Below are positions 33,664 through 42,086 of a DNA stretch of 56,650 bases, piece by piece. Numbering within the stretch: position 1 is the first letter of the stretch; the number at the start of each line of letters is the position of its first letter. Position numbers and translations under genes: made by a program. The DNA is from Secundilactobacillus malefermentans DSM 5705 = KCTC 3548 (GTDB lineage Bacteria > Bacillota > Bacilli > Lactobacillales > Lactobacillaceae), in the NCBI RefSeq assembly GCF_001436395.1, contig NZ_AZGJ01000007.1, positions 1-56,650 on the forward strand, in the 5' to 3' direction. Under the pieces are notes generated by a model, which was not told where the DNA came from, did no database searches, and saw only the letters and a list, made by a program, of their open reading frames with translations.

Positions 33664-35601
33664 TCAATTCCGATCCCACCACGCTCTGGTTTCACGGATT
33701 CGTTCAATTCTTAAATTCGGTAATCCGAGTCGGGACATTGCGTGCCACGATTGCGGATGCCGAGACATTTCAGTTTTTGTGCCATTTTCAAGGAGGGCAG
33801 TGAAGAATTCCTCGCCTTGGCCAATCGGCGTTCGGACGTCCCATTCACCCTGAATGATGAGGGTGGGCGTTTTCACGTTTTGCGCGTAAGCAACGGGAGA
33901 GCAATCCCACAATTTTTGGACGTCGTAGCGACTAAGTTTCAGTTCTTGAGGGATAAACGAGTAACCAATATCACTCGTGCCAGCCAAACTAATCCAGTCG
34001 GTGACGGGCTTTTGCGCCACCGCCCCCGCAAAGCGGTCGGTATGGCCAACCGCCCAAGTCGCCATGAACCCTCCGTATGAAGCGCCAATACAGTATTGAC
34101 GCTGACGGTCAAATTCCGGATGAAGATCTAAAACGAAATCGAGTCCCGTCATTAAGTCGGTGTAATCCTGTTTTCCATACGCACCAACAACTTCCTGACA
34201 AAAGGCCTGACCATAAGTCTTACTACCTCTGGGATTTAGCAGTAGCACTCCGTATCCGTTATTCGCGTAGAGCTGAATATCAAAATAAAAGTTTTCCGTC
34301 CAGGCTTGGTGCGGTCCACCATGCACGTCCAGCACAATCGGCTCTTTGGCAGAGCTTTCAAGCGGGTTGTACAGCCAGCCCTCAACGGTTAAGCCATCGC
34401 TCGCCTTAAAGGATACGGCTTCGGGATTGACGTATGAATGGGCTTTGTCAAAGGAGTCATTTGGATTGAACAAATCGTTTAATTGGCCCGCAAATGAAAG
34501 CGTCGCAAGCGCAACCGGCAACGTGGGCGTTGAGTAGGTGACCACGAGTTGGTCACCATCAACTGACCAATTTGTTATGCGAAGGGGCTGCTCAAAGAAA
34601 CAGTTTGACTCGCCATTTTCATATAGGTAAAGCTTAGAGTGGCCGTGCCAGCTTGTTCTGAAGGCGAATTGCGTGTTCGAAACCCATGCAATATCAGTGG
34701 CGTCTAAATTTTGCGTAAAATCGGAGAAGACGGCTTCAAAGGATTCCTCATCGAGGTGGCTGGTATAATCGGTAAATTCTTTGGTGGCAAACGAGTAGCC
34801 GTAGACGTAGTTCTGGGTGTTGCCCTCAAATTCCTGTGAGTGGCCGACGAGGAGCAAGCGGCTGCCATCCGGTGAAAATTTGGCGTTGATAAACGTCCAG
34901 TCTGGATGTGATTTAGTTACGTTGATTTCAGTGCCGGTTTGCGTATTTACCAATAGAACCTTTTGACCGAAATCGAGGTCATCATCTGGCAGATTCTTTT
35001 GGGTCAGGGTGACTTGGGGTCCGTCAGAACTTGCATCGGTTAAATTGAAATCGGTTTGACTCGTAAAAACTTGGTTAGGCGCATCATCACCGACAGCGTA
35101 TGTATAGAGTAGATAGGTTCCGTCAGTTGGGAAGAAGCCGAAGTTATCCGCTTTATGGTAGAGCCGATACACGTGACGCACACTTGGTATTTTTTCGTAA
35201 GGTTTCTTAGGGACTTCCTTAGTTTCCCGCGTTTTGAAGTAAACCGTGTCCGTTCCAGGAGCGACTTTCAGTGACTCAACGGCGTGATCAAAATGAGATA
35301 CCTGAGTAGCCGTGCCTCCAGCGAAGGGAACTTTGAATACCTGATAGGTGCTGTCTGCGGTTTTCTTGGAGAGGAAAAAGAGAAAATTGGCGCCCACAAC
35401 TGGGCTCTTTGATGAGTAATTGTCATTATCAAAGTTGCCGACGAACTCGCCGGCCTTCGTGAAGCCTAAAATATTGGCGCGATAATCGTTAGATTCTTGA
35501 TCCACCCGAGTTTGTGTGACGAAATAGCGGTCAGTTGATGCAACGGGCTGACTTAAGGTTTTCATTTTAAATAAATCGGTTTCGGTTAATTTTTCTGTCA
35601 T
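33664..35601 (-). CDS. S9-family serine peptidase (acylaminoacyl-peptidase type)
   Basis: 645 residues: an N-terminal beta-propeller-like domain (about 1-370) and a C-terminal alpha/beta hydrolase. Catalytic residues are Ser in GASYGGFMA, Asp in IQGEWDVRTP and His in HPQSWHAMSR. No signal peptide, so it is cytoplasmic and probably degrades short peptides. AAGGAG precedes ATG. No promoter is seen directly upstream; transcription seems to come through a 28-residue ORF and a terminator-like hairpin at 35633. Confidence 0.93.
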   Translation of the reverse strand: MTEKLTETDLFKMKTLSQPVASTDRYFVTQTRVDQESNDYRANILGFTKAGEFVGNFDNDNYSSKSPVVGANFLFFLSKKTADSTYQVFKVPFAGGTATQVSHFDHAVESLKVAPGTDTVYFKTRETKEVPKKPYEKIPSVRHVYRLYHKADNFGFFPTDGTYLLYTYAVGDDAPNQVFTSQTDFNLTDASSDGPQVTLTQKNLPDDDLDFGQKVLLVNTQTGTEINVTKSHPDWTFINAKFSPDGSRLLLVGHSQEFEGNTQNYVYGYSFATKEFTDYTSHLDEESFEAVFSDFTQNLDATDIAWVSNTQFAFRTSWHGHSKLYLYENGESNCFFEQPLRITNWSVDGDQLVVTYSTPTLPVALATLSFAGQLNDLFNPNDSFDKAHSYVNPEAVSFKASDGLTVEGWLYNPLESSAKEPIVLDVHGGPHQAWTENFYFDIQLYANNGYGVLLLNPRGSKTYGQAFCQEVVGAYGKQDYTDLMTGLDFVLDLHPEFDRQRQYCIGASYGGFMATWAVGHTDRFAGAVAQKPVTDWISLAGTSDIGYSFIPQELKLSRYDVQKLWDCSPVAYAQNVKTPTLIIQGEWDVRTPIGQGEEFFTALLENGTKTEMSRHPQSWHAMSRLGLPNLRIERIRETRAWWDRN

Positions 35602-35624
35602 GGTGGTTACTCCTTTTGAGGATA

Positions 35625-35657
35625 AATAAAAACGCCTAAGTGTGAGGACTTAGCCGT
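35625..35657 (-). terminator. Terminator/attenuator between small ORF and S9 peptidase gene
   Basis: On the minus strand ACGGCTAAGT and ACTTAGGCGT pair with one mismatch around CCTCAC and are followed by TTTTATTTAT. It lies 24 bases before the peptidase start. Confidence 0.7.
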
Positions 35658-35683
35658 TTGGTGGAACTGGTTTTTGGGTAAGA

Positions 35684-35770
35684 CTAAAAAGTCTCGAGAT
35701 TGGCCCCAAACGACTGCTTGGTATTCAACATTGAGATAATCGACATTAAAATGGGCATTAATTTTTTCAT
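35684..35770 (-). CDS. Small hydrophobic peptide (28 residues) upstream of S9 peptidase
   Basis: ATG at 35770, ten bases after AAGAAGGAGG, TAG at 35686-35684. It begins MKKLMPILMSIISML, a lysine pair plus hydrophobic core, and has a polar tail ending in NLETF, so it looks like a tiny membrane or exported peptide. A full promoter stands 38 bases upstream and a terminator-like hairpin downstream. Too short for usual gene finders. Could be a leader peptide controlling the peptidase, a signalling peptide or a small membrane protein. Confidence 0.55.
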   Translation of the reverse strand: MKKLMPILMSIISMLNTKQSFGANLETF

Positions 35771-35807
35771 CGAGACCAATCCTCCTTCTTTTTCTAATGT
35801 AATTTTA

Positions 35808-35836
35808 ATCTTATTCTAACCGATAATGAAAGTCAA
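35808..35836 (-). promoter_or_regulatory. Promoter of the small peptide gene
   Basis: Minus strand TTGACT (35836-35831), 17-base spacer, TAAGAT (35813-35808). Divergent TTGACG at 35845-35850 serves the gene at 35910. Confidence 0.7.
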
Positions 35837-35909
35837 CTCCTATTTTGACGGTTTTCTACGAGCTACATAAATGGTAAAATTAATTTAATAAGAAACCGGA
35901 GGAACCCTC

Positions 35910-36515
35910 ATGGCAGCGCAATATTCTACGACAGTGGCAGTTGAAAATTTATTAAAAAATCGAGAATGGTTTAGTGCGTTCGAACTTAGCGACAACTTCG
36001 ATGAGTTAAGCGAAACTGAACAATTTCACGCGTTTGCAATCGCCCACGCAGTTACGGAGTTAATCTATTTTATCCAGTTAAAAACAGTTAATGAGTGGGA
36101 ACCGAACGACCTCGAAGAAGTCCTAACTTATAACATTCCGGTTCAAATTGCGGCCCAGGATGATTTCTTTGCGGCGGTGGCACCAGTCATGAAGAGTTAC
36201 CTAACGTACTTGGGGCAGTCGTCACGAATTGAAAATCCACAGGGAATGATTGATCGATTGGAAGAGGTGGCTCCCACCATGATGACCTACTCCCATAACG
36301 ATAATTTATGGAGTGCAAATAAAATTCTGGGGATGCAGATGATTTACGGAGACATTCCGCTGAAAGCTGCTTCCGACTTGGCAGAATTTGAGCAAACCAT
36401 TAATTGTGGCGTTCCCATTATTAAGGCGACGACGCCGAGACCTGCGCACCATTTTACGGGAAACGTTGTGGAACTGAACGACGAGTTAAGGGAAAAGTAT
36501 CAAAAAAAAGAGTGA
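35910..36515 (+). CDS. Hypothetical protein, 201 residues
   Basis: Soluble, acidic, largely helical protein without signal peptide or membrane segment. I recognise no family. Notable segments are EQFHAFAIAHAVTELIYFI (helical) and RPAHHFTGNVVELNDELREKY at the end. ATG follows CCGGAGGAA. It has its own promoter (TTGACG at 35845) and a strong terminator, so it is expressed alone. Confidence 0.8.
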   Translation: MAAQYSTTVAVENLLKNREWFSAFELSDNFDELSETEQFHAFAIAHAVTELIYFIQLKTVNEWEPNDLEEVLTYNIPVQIAAQDDFFAAVAPVMKSYLTYLGQSSRIENPQGMIDRLEEVAPTMMTYSHNDNLWSANKILGMQMIYGDIPLKAASDLAEFEQTINCGVPIIKATTPRPAHHFTGNVVELNDELREKYQKKE

Positions 36516-36530
36516 TAAGTTGTCCACAAA

Positions 36531-36564
36531 AAAATGCGTAACCCGACCTGGGTTGCGCATTTTT
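36531..36564. terminator. Bidirectional terminator
   Basis: AAAATGCGTAACCC and GGGTTGCGCATTTT arms, 5-base loop, T tract. Confidence 0.9.
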
Positions 36565-36572
36565 GCTGGTCA

Positions 36573-37295
36573 CTAAACTTTTTGACTTCTGCTGACCAAA
36601 TTTTCAAAGATTTCACGAGACGCTTGATCATGCTTATACATGTTTTCGGGATGCCATTGCACTGCGATAATCTGGTCGCTATCTTTAGATTCAAGGCCTT
36701 CAATAACGTCATCATCAGCCCGTGCGGTGACCTTCAAACTAGGCGCTACCGCTTTAGTGATTTGGTGGTGACGAGAATTGACGTAGGCGCGTTCGCCCAC
36801 TAATTTGGCAAGTTCACTATTCTCTGACACGTTGATGTGGTGAGACGGTAGGTTGCCGGGTGCGCCCTGCGAATGCTTCAGGAGTGGCTTGTCACTTTCG
36901 GATAAATCCTGATAAAGAGTACCGCCGAGACCAACATTAATGAGTTGAAGACCGCGGCAAATTCCAAGAATAGCCTTTCCTGCAGCAACTGATTGCCGCA
37001 GGAGTTCCAACTCGAACAAGTCGCGCTTGCGGTAAGTGGCACCAAGCATTTGGTGGGGTTCCTCGCCGAAAAAGGTTGGATCAACATCGAAACCACCGAG
37101 AAAAGCGACGCCATCAAATAAATCCAGATAGTCGGCCACGTCACTTGGATCAACACTGGGGAGAATGACGGGAATGCCACCTGATTTTACGATGGCTTCA
37201 ATCGCTGGACGGGGCGCAAATGCAGCGTTTCGCTCATTGATAACGTTAGTTGCCTCAGCAAACGTATCTGCAGGTAATGCAATTTTTGGCTTCAT
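36573..37295 (-). CDS. Gamma-glutamyl-gamma-aminobutyrate hydrolase family (peptidase C26)
   Basis: 240 residues, class I glutamine amidotransferase fold. The nucleophile elbow is ILGICRGLQLINV, and the His-Glu pair is in AVQWHPE; SRHHQ is also conserved. The PuuD-like family cleaves gamma-glutamyl bonds. No putrescine pathway genes are near, so the substrate is open. AGGAGGTTCCCAA precedes ATG. Confidence 0.9.
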   Translation of the reverse strand: MKPKIALPADTFAEATNVINERNAAFAPRPAIEAIVKSGGIPVILPSVDPSDVADYLDLFDGVAFLGGFDVDPTFFGEEPHQMLGATYRKRDLFELELLRQSVAAGKAILGICRGLQLINVGLGGTLYQDLSESDKPLLKHSQGAPGNLPSHHINVSENSELAKLVGERAYVNSRHHQITKAVAPSLKVTARADDDVIEGLESKDSDQIIAVQWHPENMYKHDQASREIFENLVSRSQKV

Positions 37296-37418
37296 TTGGG
37301 AACCTCCTATTAGTTATTTATAATATGTAGTATAGCGTTTTTTTCGTTAATTGGTTCACTTTTTGCAAAAAGAAGACTAGAGTTAAGAGTGTAAAAAAAT
37401 AGATCGAGGTAAAGGAAA

Positions 37419-37673
37419 ATGACAGAGAGACAATTAATCCAGGAAATTTTGAACAGTGTTTCAGTTTTGTATGATTTTGAGGACGCCAATGAAGATAGTA
37501 GTGAGTACACGTTGCTACTTAAGCAACAAGGTAACGATACCCGTTCATTGGAAACGGTTAATAATGAAGTTAAGCACTACTTTGAGGAAGCTGACTTCAC
37601 GTATAAGGAAGAGTTACACCCAACAAATACAGATAAGCCGGAAGATATCCGGGTTGAGATAAAAAAGGTGTAG
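37419..37673 (+). CDS. Small acidic hypothetical protein
   Basis: 84 residues, strongly acidic (FEDANEDSSEY, HYFEEADFTYKEE), no membrane segment. Unknown family. ATG after GAGGTAAAGG. Followed by a pair of short direct repeats and a terminator. Confidence 0.7.
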   Translation: MTERQLIQEILNSVSVLYDFEDANEDSSEYTLLLKQQGNDTRSLETVNNEVKHYFEEADFTYKEELHPTNTDKPEDIRVEIKKV

Positions 37674-37732
37674 GTGCGAAACCTCACGAAAATCAGTGAT
37701 GAGCCTGATAATAAAAGGTGTGAAACCTCACA
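37673..37732. repeat. Short direct repeat GGTGYGAAACCTCAC
   Basis: Copies at 37673-37687 (GGTGCGAAACCTCAC) and 37718-37732 (GGTGTGAAACCTCAC), differing in one base, 45 bases apart, in the 3' region of the small acidic protein gene. Confidence 0.6.
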
Positions 37733-37748
37733 GATACTTTTGCGTACC

Positions 37749-37786
37749 AACGACTGAACAGAAAATGTTCGGTCGTTTTTATTTTT
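37749..37786 (+). terminator. Terminator of the small acidic protein gene
   Basis: AACGACTGAAC and GTTCGGTCGTT arms, then TTTATTTTT. Confidence 0.85.
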
Positions 37787-37856
37787 CCATTGTTGCACTC
37801 CGCTTTTAGAACCGATAAACTTAACTTAGATCCAAAATAATAGGAGGTCCTGTATT

Positions 37857-38798
37857 GTGGTTCAAAACGTATATTTTAGTCATGATGGTGCCGTCGATGA
37901 TTTAGTTTCCCTATTCTTACTGCTTCAAATGGATAACGTTAAATTGATCGGTGTTGGTGCAATTGGTGCAGATTCTTACACTGAACCAGCCGTTTCAGCC
38001 AGTCGAAAAATCATTGATCGCTTCGGTCATGGTGAAAAATTGGAAGTTGCAAGTTCAAATGCTCGTGGCGTTCATACTTTCCCAACTGAATGGCGAATGG
38101 ACTCATTTAGAGTTGACGCTTTCCCAGTTCTGAACGAATTTGGTGCACCTAAAACACCAATCGCAAAAGAACCAGCTTGGAAAGATATGGTTGATAAAAT
38201 TATGGCAAGCGACAGTAAAGTCACCGTTTTAATGACCGGACCACTGACAGACCTTGCTTCTGCATTAAAGGCAGAACCAAAATTACAAGACAAAATTGAA
38301 AAACTCGTTTGGATGGGTGGAACATTTGATAACCGTGGAAATGTTGCCGAGCCTGAACAAGATGGCACCATGGAATGGAACGCATTCTGGGATCCAGAAG
38401 CCGTTAAAACAGTGTGGGATAGCTCACTTGAAATCCACATGGTTGGTTTAGAGAGTACCCGTAAAGTACCTTTAACTAACGATGTTCGTGACCGTTGGGC
38501 AAAGCAACGCAAGTACGCCGGTCTAGATTTAATCGGTAATGGCTACGCACTTGTTCCCCCATTGGCCCATTTTGAAACGAACTCAACCTACTACTTGTGG
38601 GACGTTTTGACCACAGTTTCAAGTCAATATCCTGAAATTGTGAAGACTAAAATCGTCAATAGTGACGTCATTTCTGACGGACCTGCTCAAGGACGGACTT
38701 TTGAAAAAGCAGATGGTCGTCCCGTTGAAATGGTTTACGATGTTGATCACGATGCCTTCTTTGACAAAATTGACGAGTTGGCACGAAAGGCTGACTAA
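37857..38798 (+). CDS. Nucleoside hydrolase family protein with altered metal site
   Basis: 313 residues. The fold fits inosine-uridine-preferring nucleoside hydrolases (VTVLMTGPLTDLASALK; WMGGTFDNRGN). The N-terminal calcium motif, normally DxDxxxDD, reads SHDGAVDD, so the first Asp is Ser. The late catalytic His-Asp pair appears as LWDVLT, with Trp for His. These changes suggest another specificity, perhaps for pyrimidine or modified nucleosides. GTG start nine bases after AGGAGG. Followed two bases later by a glycosylase gene. Confidence 0.85.
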   Translation: MVQNVYFSHDGAVDDLVSLFLLLQMDNVKLIGVGAIGADSYTEPAVSASRKIIDRFGHGEKLEVASSNARGVHTFPTEWRMDSFRVDAFPVLNEFGAPKTPIAKEPAWKDMVDKIMASDSKVTVLMTGPLTDLASALKAEPKLQDKIEKLVWMGGTFDNRGNVAEPEQDGTMEWNAFWDPEAVKTVWDSSLEIHMVGLESTRKVPLTNDVRDRWAKQRKYAGLDLIGNGYALVPPLAHFETNSTYYLWDVLTTVSSQYPEIVKTKIVNSDVISDGPAQGRTFEKADGRPVEMVYDVDHDAFFDKIDELARKAD

Positions 38799-38800
38799 TT

Positions 38801-39454
38801 TTGAATCTGACTCAACTGTACAACACGATGGAAGAAAATATGGGTCAACAACCCTGGTTGCGGCCGGGGACACCTTGGGCTGAAAATGCTTGGGAGATTA
38901 TCTGGGGATCCATTTTAGTCCAGAATACCAACTGGAAAAACGTGGAGCCTTCGCTCAATAATTTGAAGGATGCCACGGATGGAACGTTTCACCCAGAAAA
39001 ATTGCTTGAGCTCAGTCAAGAGAGCGTGATTGACCTGATTCGACCGAGTGGGTTCTACCAACGAAAATCACAAACTTTATTGGCCATGGCTCGGTGGCTC
39101 AGTACCCACCATAACGACCTAGACCAATTAAGAAGTCTGGATAAAGGAACACTTCGAAAAGAGCTATTAGCCATCAAAGGAATCGGGTTTGAAACGGCGG
39201 ATTACATTATGATGTACGTTTTAGATCAACCGGCCTTCATGGTTGATAAGTACGCGAGACGACTTTTTGAAATGCTGGGCGCACAGATGCCAGTGAAGTA
39301 TTCGGACTTTCAACGCTTGGTGGAACAGCATGTTGATCTAGATTTAGACGGATTTCGAGAGTTTCATGCTTTAATCGTTGAGTTTGGTAAAGTTGTCAAA
39401 AACCCAGTTGATTTTGCAGATAGCTTTCTCGCAAACCAAAAATTATTAATATAA
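38801..39454 (+). CDS. HhH-GPD DNA glycosylase (endonuclease III-like, no Fe-S cluster)
   Basis: 217 residues. Base-excision repair: the helix-hairpin-helix LLAIKGIGFETADYIM is followed by the catalytic Asp in FMVDKYARR. The usual C-terminal four-Cys iron-sulfur cluster is absent, and no Lys is seen at the bifunctional position, so a monofunctional glycosylase is likely. TTG start two bases after the nucleoside hydrolase stop, preceded by GAAAGG; the pairing suggests handling of unusual nucleosides or damaged bases. Confidence 0.88.
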   Translation: MNLTQLYNTMEENMGQQPWLRPGTPWAENAWEIIWGSILVQNTNWKNVEPSLNNLKDATDGTFHPEKLLELSQESVIDLIRPSGFYQRKSQTLLAMARWLSTHHNDLDQLRSLDKGTLRKELLAIKGIGFETADYIMMYVLDQPAFMVDKYARRLFEMLGAQMPVKYSDFQRLVEQHVDLDLDGFREFHALIVEFGKVVKNPVDFADSFLANQKLLI

Positions 39455-39470
39455 CTATACCAATTTAGGT

Positions 39471-39509
39471 AAGAGAGCTTATTTTTCTTTTAAAAAGCTC
39501 TCTTTTTTT
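39471..39509 (+). terminator. Terminator of the nucleoside hydrolase/glycosylase unit
   Basis: AAGAGAGCTT and AAGCTCTCTT arms with T7 tract. Confidence 0.9.
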
Positions 39510-39543
39510 GTGAATACATGCTATGATTAGGCTAATTACTTTG

Positions 39544-39557
39544 TGAAACCGGTTTCC
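39544..39557. promoter_or_regulatory. cre-like catabolite response element before glpK
   Basis: TGAAACCGGTTTCC fits the CcpA site TGNAANCGNWNNCA with one mismatch at the last base. It lies 17 bases after a TATGAT box (39522-39527), where CcpA binding would block transcription. A half copy AAACCGGT follows at 39566. Confidence 0.65.
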
Positions 39558-39588
39558 AAAGCGTAAACCGGTAGTGGAGGATACCATT

Positions 39589-41103
39589 ATGGCAATGAAG
39601 GAACCAGAAAATTATATCTTATCAATTGACCAAGGCACGACTAGCACTCGGGCCATCATTTTTGACCATAATGGTCGTAAGGTGATTGAATCGGACAAGC
39701 CCGTTCCACAATACTATCCTGAAACAGGTTGGGTAGAGCAAGATGCAAATGAAATATGGAATTCCGTTCTTTCTGTGATTGCACTGGCAATGATTGATGG
39801 CGGCGTTCATCCTGAAAATATTAAGGGAATCGGCATTTCAAATCAGCGAGAAACAACGGTGATTTGGGATCGCAAAACGGGGTTACCCATTTATCACGCA
39901 ATTGGCTGGCAATCGAAGCAGACCAATTCAATCGCCCGCAAGTTGATCGATGAAGGCTATGAAGATTTAGTCCACAGTCATACCGGACTTGTGATTGACT
40001 CGTATTTCTCAGCGACGAAGATTCGCTGGATTTTGGACCATGTTGAAGGCGCTCAAGAACGTGCTGAAAAGGGTGAACTCTGTTTTGGCACCATTGACAG
40101 CTGGCTCATTTGGCGGTTGTCGGGTGGTAAATTGCACGTGACGGATTATACCAATGCCAGTCGAACGATGTTATTTAATATAACGGACTTGTGTTGGGAT
40201 CCAGAAATGCTGAAAATGCTCAACATTCCTGAATCGATGCTGCCAGAAGTTCATTCAAGTTCTGAAGTCTACGGGACCACCGAAAACTACGAATTTTACG
40301 GTGAGCAGGTTCCTATTGCTGGGGTTGCCGGTGACCAACAGGCTGCCTTAGTCGGGCAAATGGCGTTTGAGCCGGGGATGATTAAGAATACGTATGGCGA
40401 TGGTGCTTTTATCGTGATGAACACGGGGGATAAGCCCCAGTTCTCCAAAAATAATTTGCTTACGACGATTGCTTACGACATTAATGGTAAACTAAAGTAT
40501 GCGTTAGAAGGATCCATTTTTGTGGCAGGGTCAGCTATTTCATGGCTGGCGGATGAGTTAAAAATTATCGATAACGTGCCCCAATCGCGTCAGGCCGCAA
40601 TGAAGTCGACCAACAACGACGAAGTATACGTTGTGCCTGCATTTAACGGACTTGGTGCGCCTTATTGGGATCAAGATGCACAAGGGGCCGTGTTTGGCCT
40701 CACCCGTGGGAGCAATCGCGAGGATTTTGTAAAGGCAACTTTGCAATCCGTTGCTTACCAAACCCGTGATATCATAGAGACAATGGAAAAAGATACGGGA
40801 ATGAAAATTCCTGAAATTTTAGCTGATGGCGGTGCGTCACGAAATCGCTATTTAATGCAATTCCAAGCTGATATTTTATCAATTAATATCAAACGGGCCG
40901 CTGATGAAGATACGTCTGCGATGGGTGCTGCATTTTTGGCTGGACTCGCAATTGGGTTCTGGAATGATTTGAGTGAAATTACAAAGATTCATGAGAATGG
41001 CCGCTTGTTCGAACCAAATATGGAAGAGAAGCGCCGAACCCGTTTGTACAAGGGTTGGCAAAATGCGGTGGCGGCGACGAGGCTGTTTAAGGTCAAAGAG
41101 TGA
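39589..41103 (+). CDS. glpK: Glycerol kinase
   Basis: 504 residues. Phosphorylates glycerol to glycerol-3-phosphate with ATP. FGGY family motifs: [15 protein letters not shown] at the start, [12 protein letters not shown], and [22 protein letters not shown]. In many Firmicutes a His in the stretch YHFYG is phosphorylated by HPr; here the same stretch reads YEFYG, so that activation is probably lost. ATG 39589 follows GGAGG by eight bases. No glpO/glpD or glpF next to it. A cre-like site precedes it. Confidence 0.95.
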   Translation: MAMKEPENYILSIDQGTTSTRAIIFDHNGRKVIESDKPVPQYYPETGWVEQDANEIWNSVLSVIALAMIDGGVHPENIKGIGISNQRETTVIWDRKTGLPIYHAIGWQSKQTNSIARKLIDEGYEDLVHSHTGLVIDSYFSATKIRWILDHVEGAQERAEKGELCFGTIDSWLIWRLSGGKLHVTDYTNASRTMLFNITDLCWDPEMLKMLNIPESMLPEVHSSSEVYGTTENYEFYGEQVPIAGVAGDQQAALVGQMAFEPGMIKNTYGDGAFIVMNTGDKPQFSKNNLLTTIAYDINGKLKYALEGSIFVAGSAISWLADELKIIDNVPQSRQAAMKSTNNDEVYVVPAFNGLGAPYWDQDAQGAVFGLTRGSNREDFVKATLQSVAYQTRDIIETMEKDTGMKIPEILADGGASRNRYLMQFQADILSINIKRAADEDTSAMGAAFLAGLAIGFWNDLSEITKIHENGRLFEPNMEEKRRTRLYKGWQNAVAATRLFKVKE

Positions 41104-41252
41104 GTCCTAACGGGAGCTTCTGAGGATTAACGAATGACTATCGGAAGCGGGACTTGTCCCGCGTGATAGTCGGAGTTAAACGCAATAAGGTGTTAGGATG
41201 AGCTTGATTAAGGTCAAAGAGTGAAGCCTAACGGGAGCTTCTGAGGATTAAC
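41087..41252. repeat. R2 element with duplication of the glpK 3' end
   Basis: 41087-41131 (last codons of glpK plus the following bases) is repeated at 41208-41252 with two mismatches in 45. Between them lies an R2 element: TCCTAAC/GTTAGGA (41105/41192), GACTATC/GATAGTC (41136/41165), GCGGGAC/GTCCCGC (41147/41156). It looks like an insertion or recombination that duplicated its target region. Confidence 0.8.
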
Positions 41253-41279
41253 ACACAGGTAGAGGACCGGTGAATTTGT

Positions 41280-41936
41280 TTGAAAGACAAGTATAAGTTA
41301 ACGCAAGAGGAAAACCGCTTTGTTGCAGCTAAAAATTTAGTCAACATGGTTTATTCAAATTCCAAGTTTGAAGGCGTTGCGGCGACCCTAGCACAAACGC
41401 AAACCATTATTAATGGCATGAGCGTTTCAGGCATTTCAATTGATGATGTGGAAGTAATCGTTGATTTAAAAAACGCATTTAGCTACATCATTGAGCACGA
41501 TGAGCCGTATACTTTGAAGACCAGTCAGGCATTAAATCGGATTGTTTCCAAAAATGATGGCATGTATCCTGGCGAGATTCGAACGGGGAACGTGGAAATT
41601 GGGGGAATGGATTTTGTCCCCGGTATTCCAAACGTTTACGAAATGCAAAAACAGATTACCGAACTCATGATGTCGGACCTGACACTAACTGAAAAATCGT
41701 TACGCTTAATGTATGAAATGATGCGCGCCCAATTATTTTGGGACGGCAATAAACGAACCGCAATCATAGCAGCCAACTATCTGCTCATTAATGGTGGCGG
41801 GGGCATTATCAATATCTCAATAAATCAGTTGGAAAAGTTTAATACCTTGCTGCGAAATTTCTATACGACCGGGCAATTAGATGAGTTATTGCAATGGACG
41901 TACGACAATTGTATCTACGGAATCGACTACGATTAA
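41280..41936 (+). CDS. Fic-domain protein with degenerate active site
   Basis: 218 residues. The Fic core motif HxFxDGNxRxxR reads QLFWDGNKRTAIIAAN: the catalytic His is Gln, while the anion loop DGNKR is intact. Near the N-terminus NSKFEG resembles the inhibitory (S/T)xxxE(G/N) helix of class II Fic proteins. AMP transfer is thus unlikely; it may bind nucleotides or act as a regulator. The TTG start at 41280 has only a distant AGAGG, so translation looks weak. It directly follows the repeat behind glpK. Confidence 0.8.
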   Translation: MKDKYKLTQEENRFVAAKNLVNMVYSNSKFEGVAATLAQTQTIINGMSVSGISIDDVEVIVDLKNAFSYIIEHDEPYTLKTSQALNRIVSKNDGMYPGEIRTGNVEIGGMDFVPGIPNVYEMQKQITELMMSDLTLTEKSLRLMYEMMRAQLFWDGNKRTAIIAANYLLINGGGGIINISINQLEKFNTLLRNFYTTGQLDELLQWTYDNCIYGIDYD

Positions 41937-42015
41937 TTTTAAAAACACTTGGAATTAAAATTTTAGATGTGGTATGCTACAAAACGTCAACAAAATAACG
42001 CGCGTATAATTGATC

Positions 42016-42052
42016 AGCGTAAAGTCAGTCAAAGACTTTGCGCTATTTTTTT
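42016..42052 (+). terminator. Terminator/attenuator upstream of DUF2798 gene
   Basis: AGCGTAAAGTC and GACTTTGCGCT arms, 7-base loop, T7 tract, only 34 bases before the next start codon. A possible promoter (TTGGAA at 41951, TATGCT at about 41973) lies upstream, so a 75-base leader RNA may be made. Confidence 0.75.
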
Positions 42053-42086
42053 GTGAAAAAAACGTGAACGAAATGGAGAAATTGAG

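Noticed and set aside
35910-36515. Assigning the 201-residue protein to a named family
   Set aside because: No motif could be tied to a family with confidence.
37673-37732. Possible mini CRISPR (two GGTGYGAAACCTCAC units)
   Set aside because: Only two 15-base copies, no array and no cas genes.
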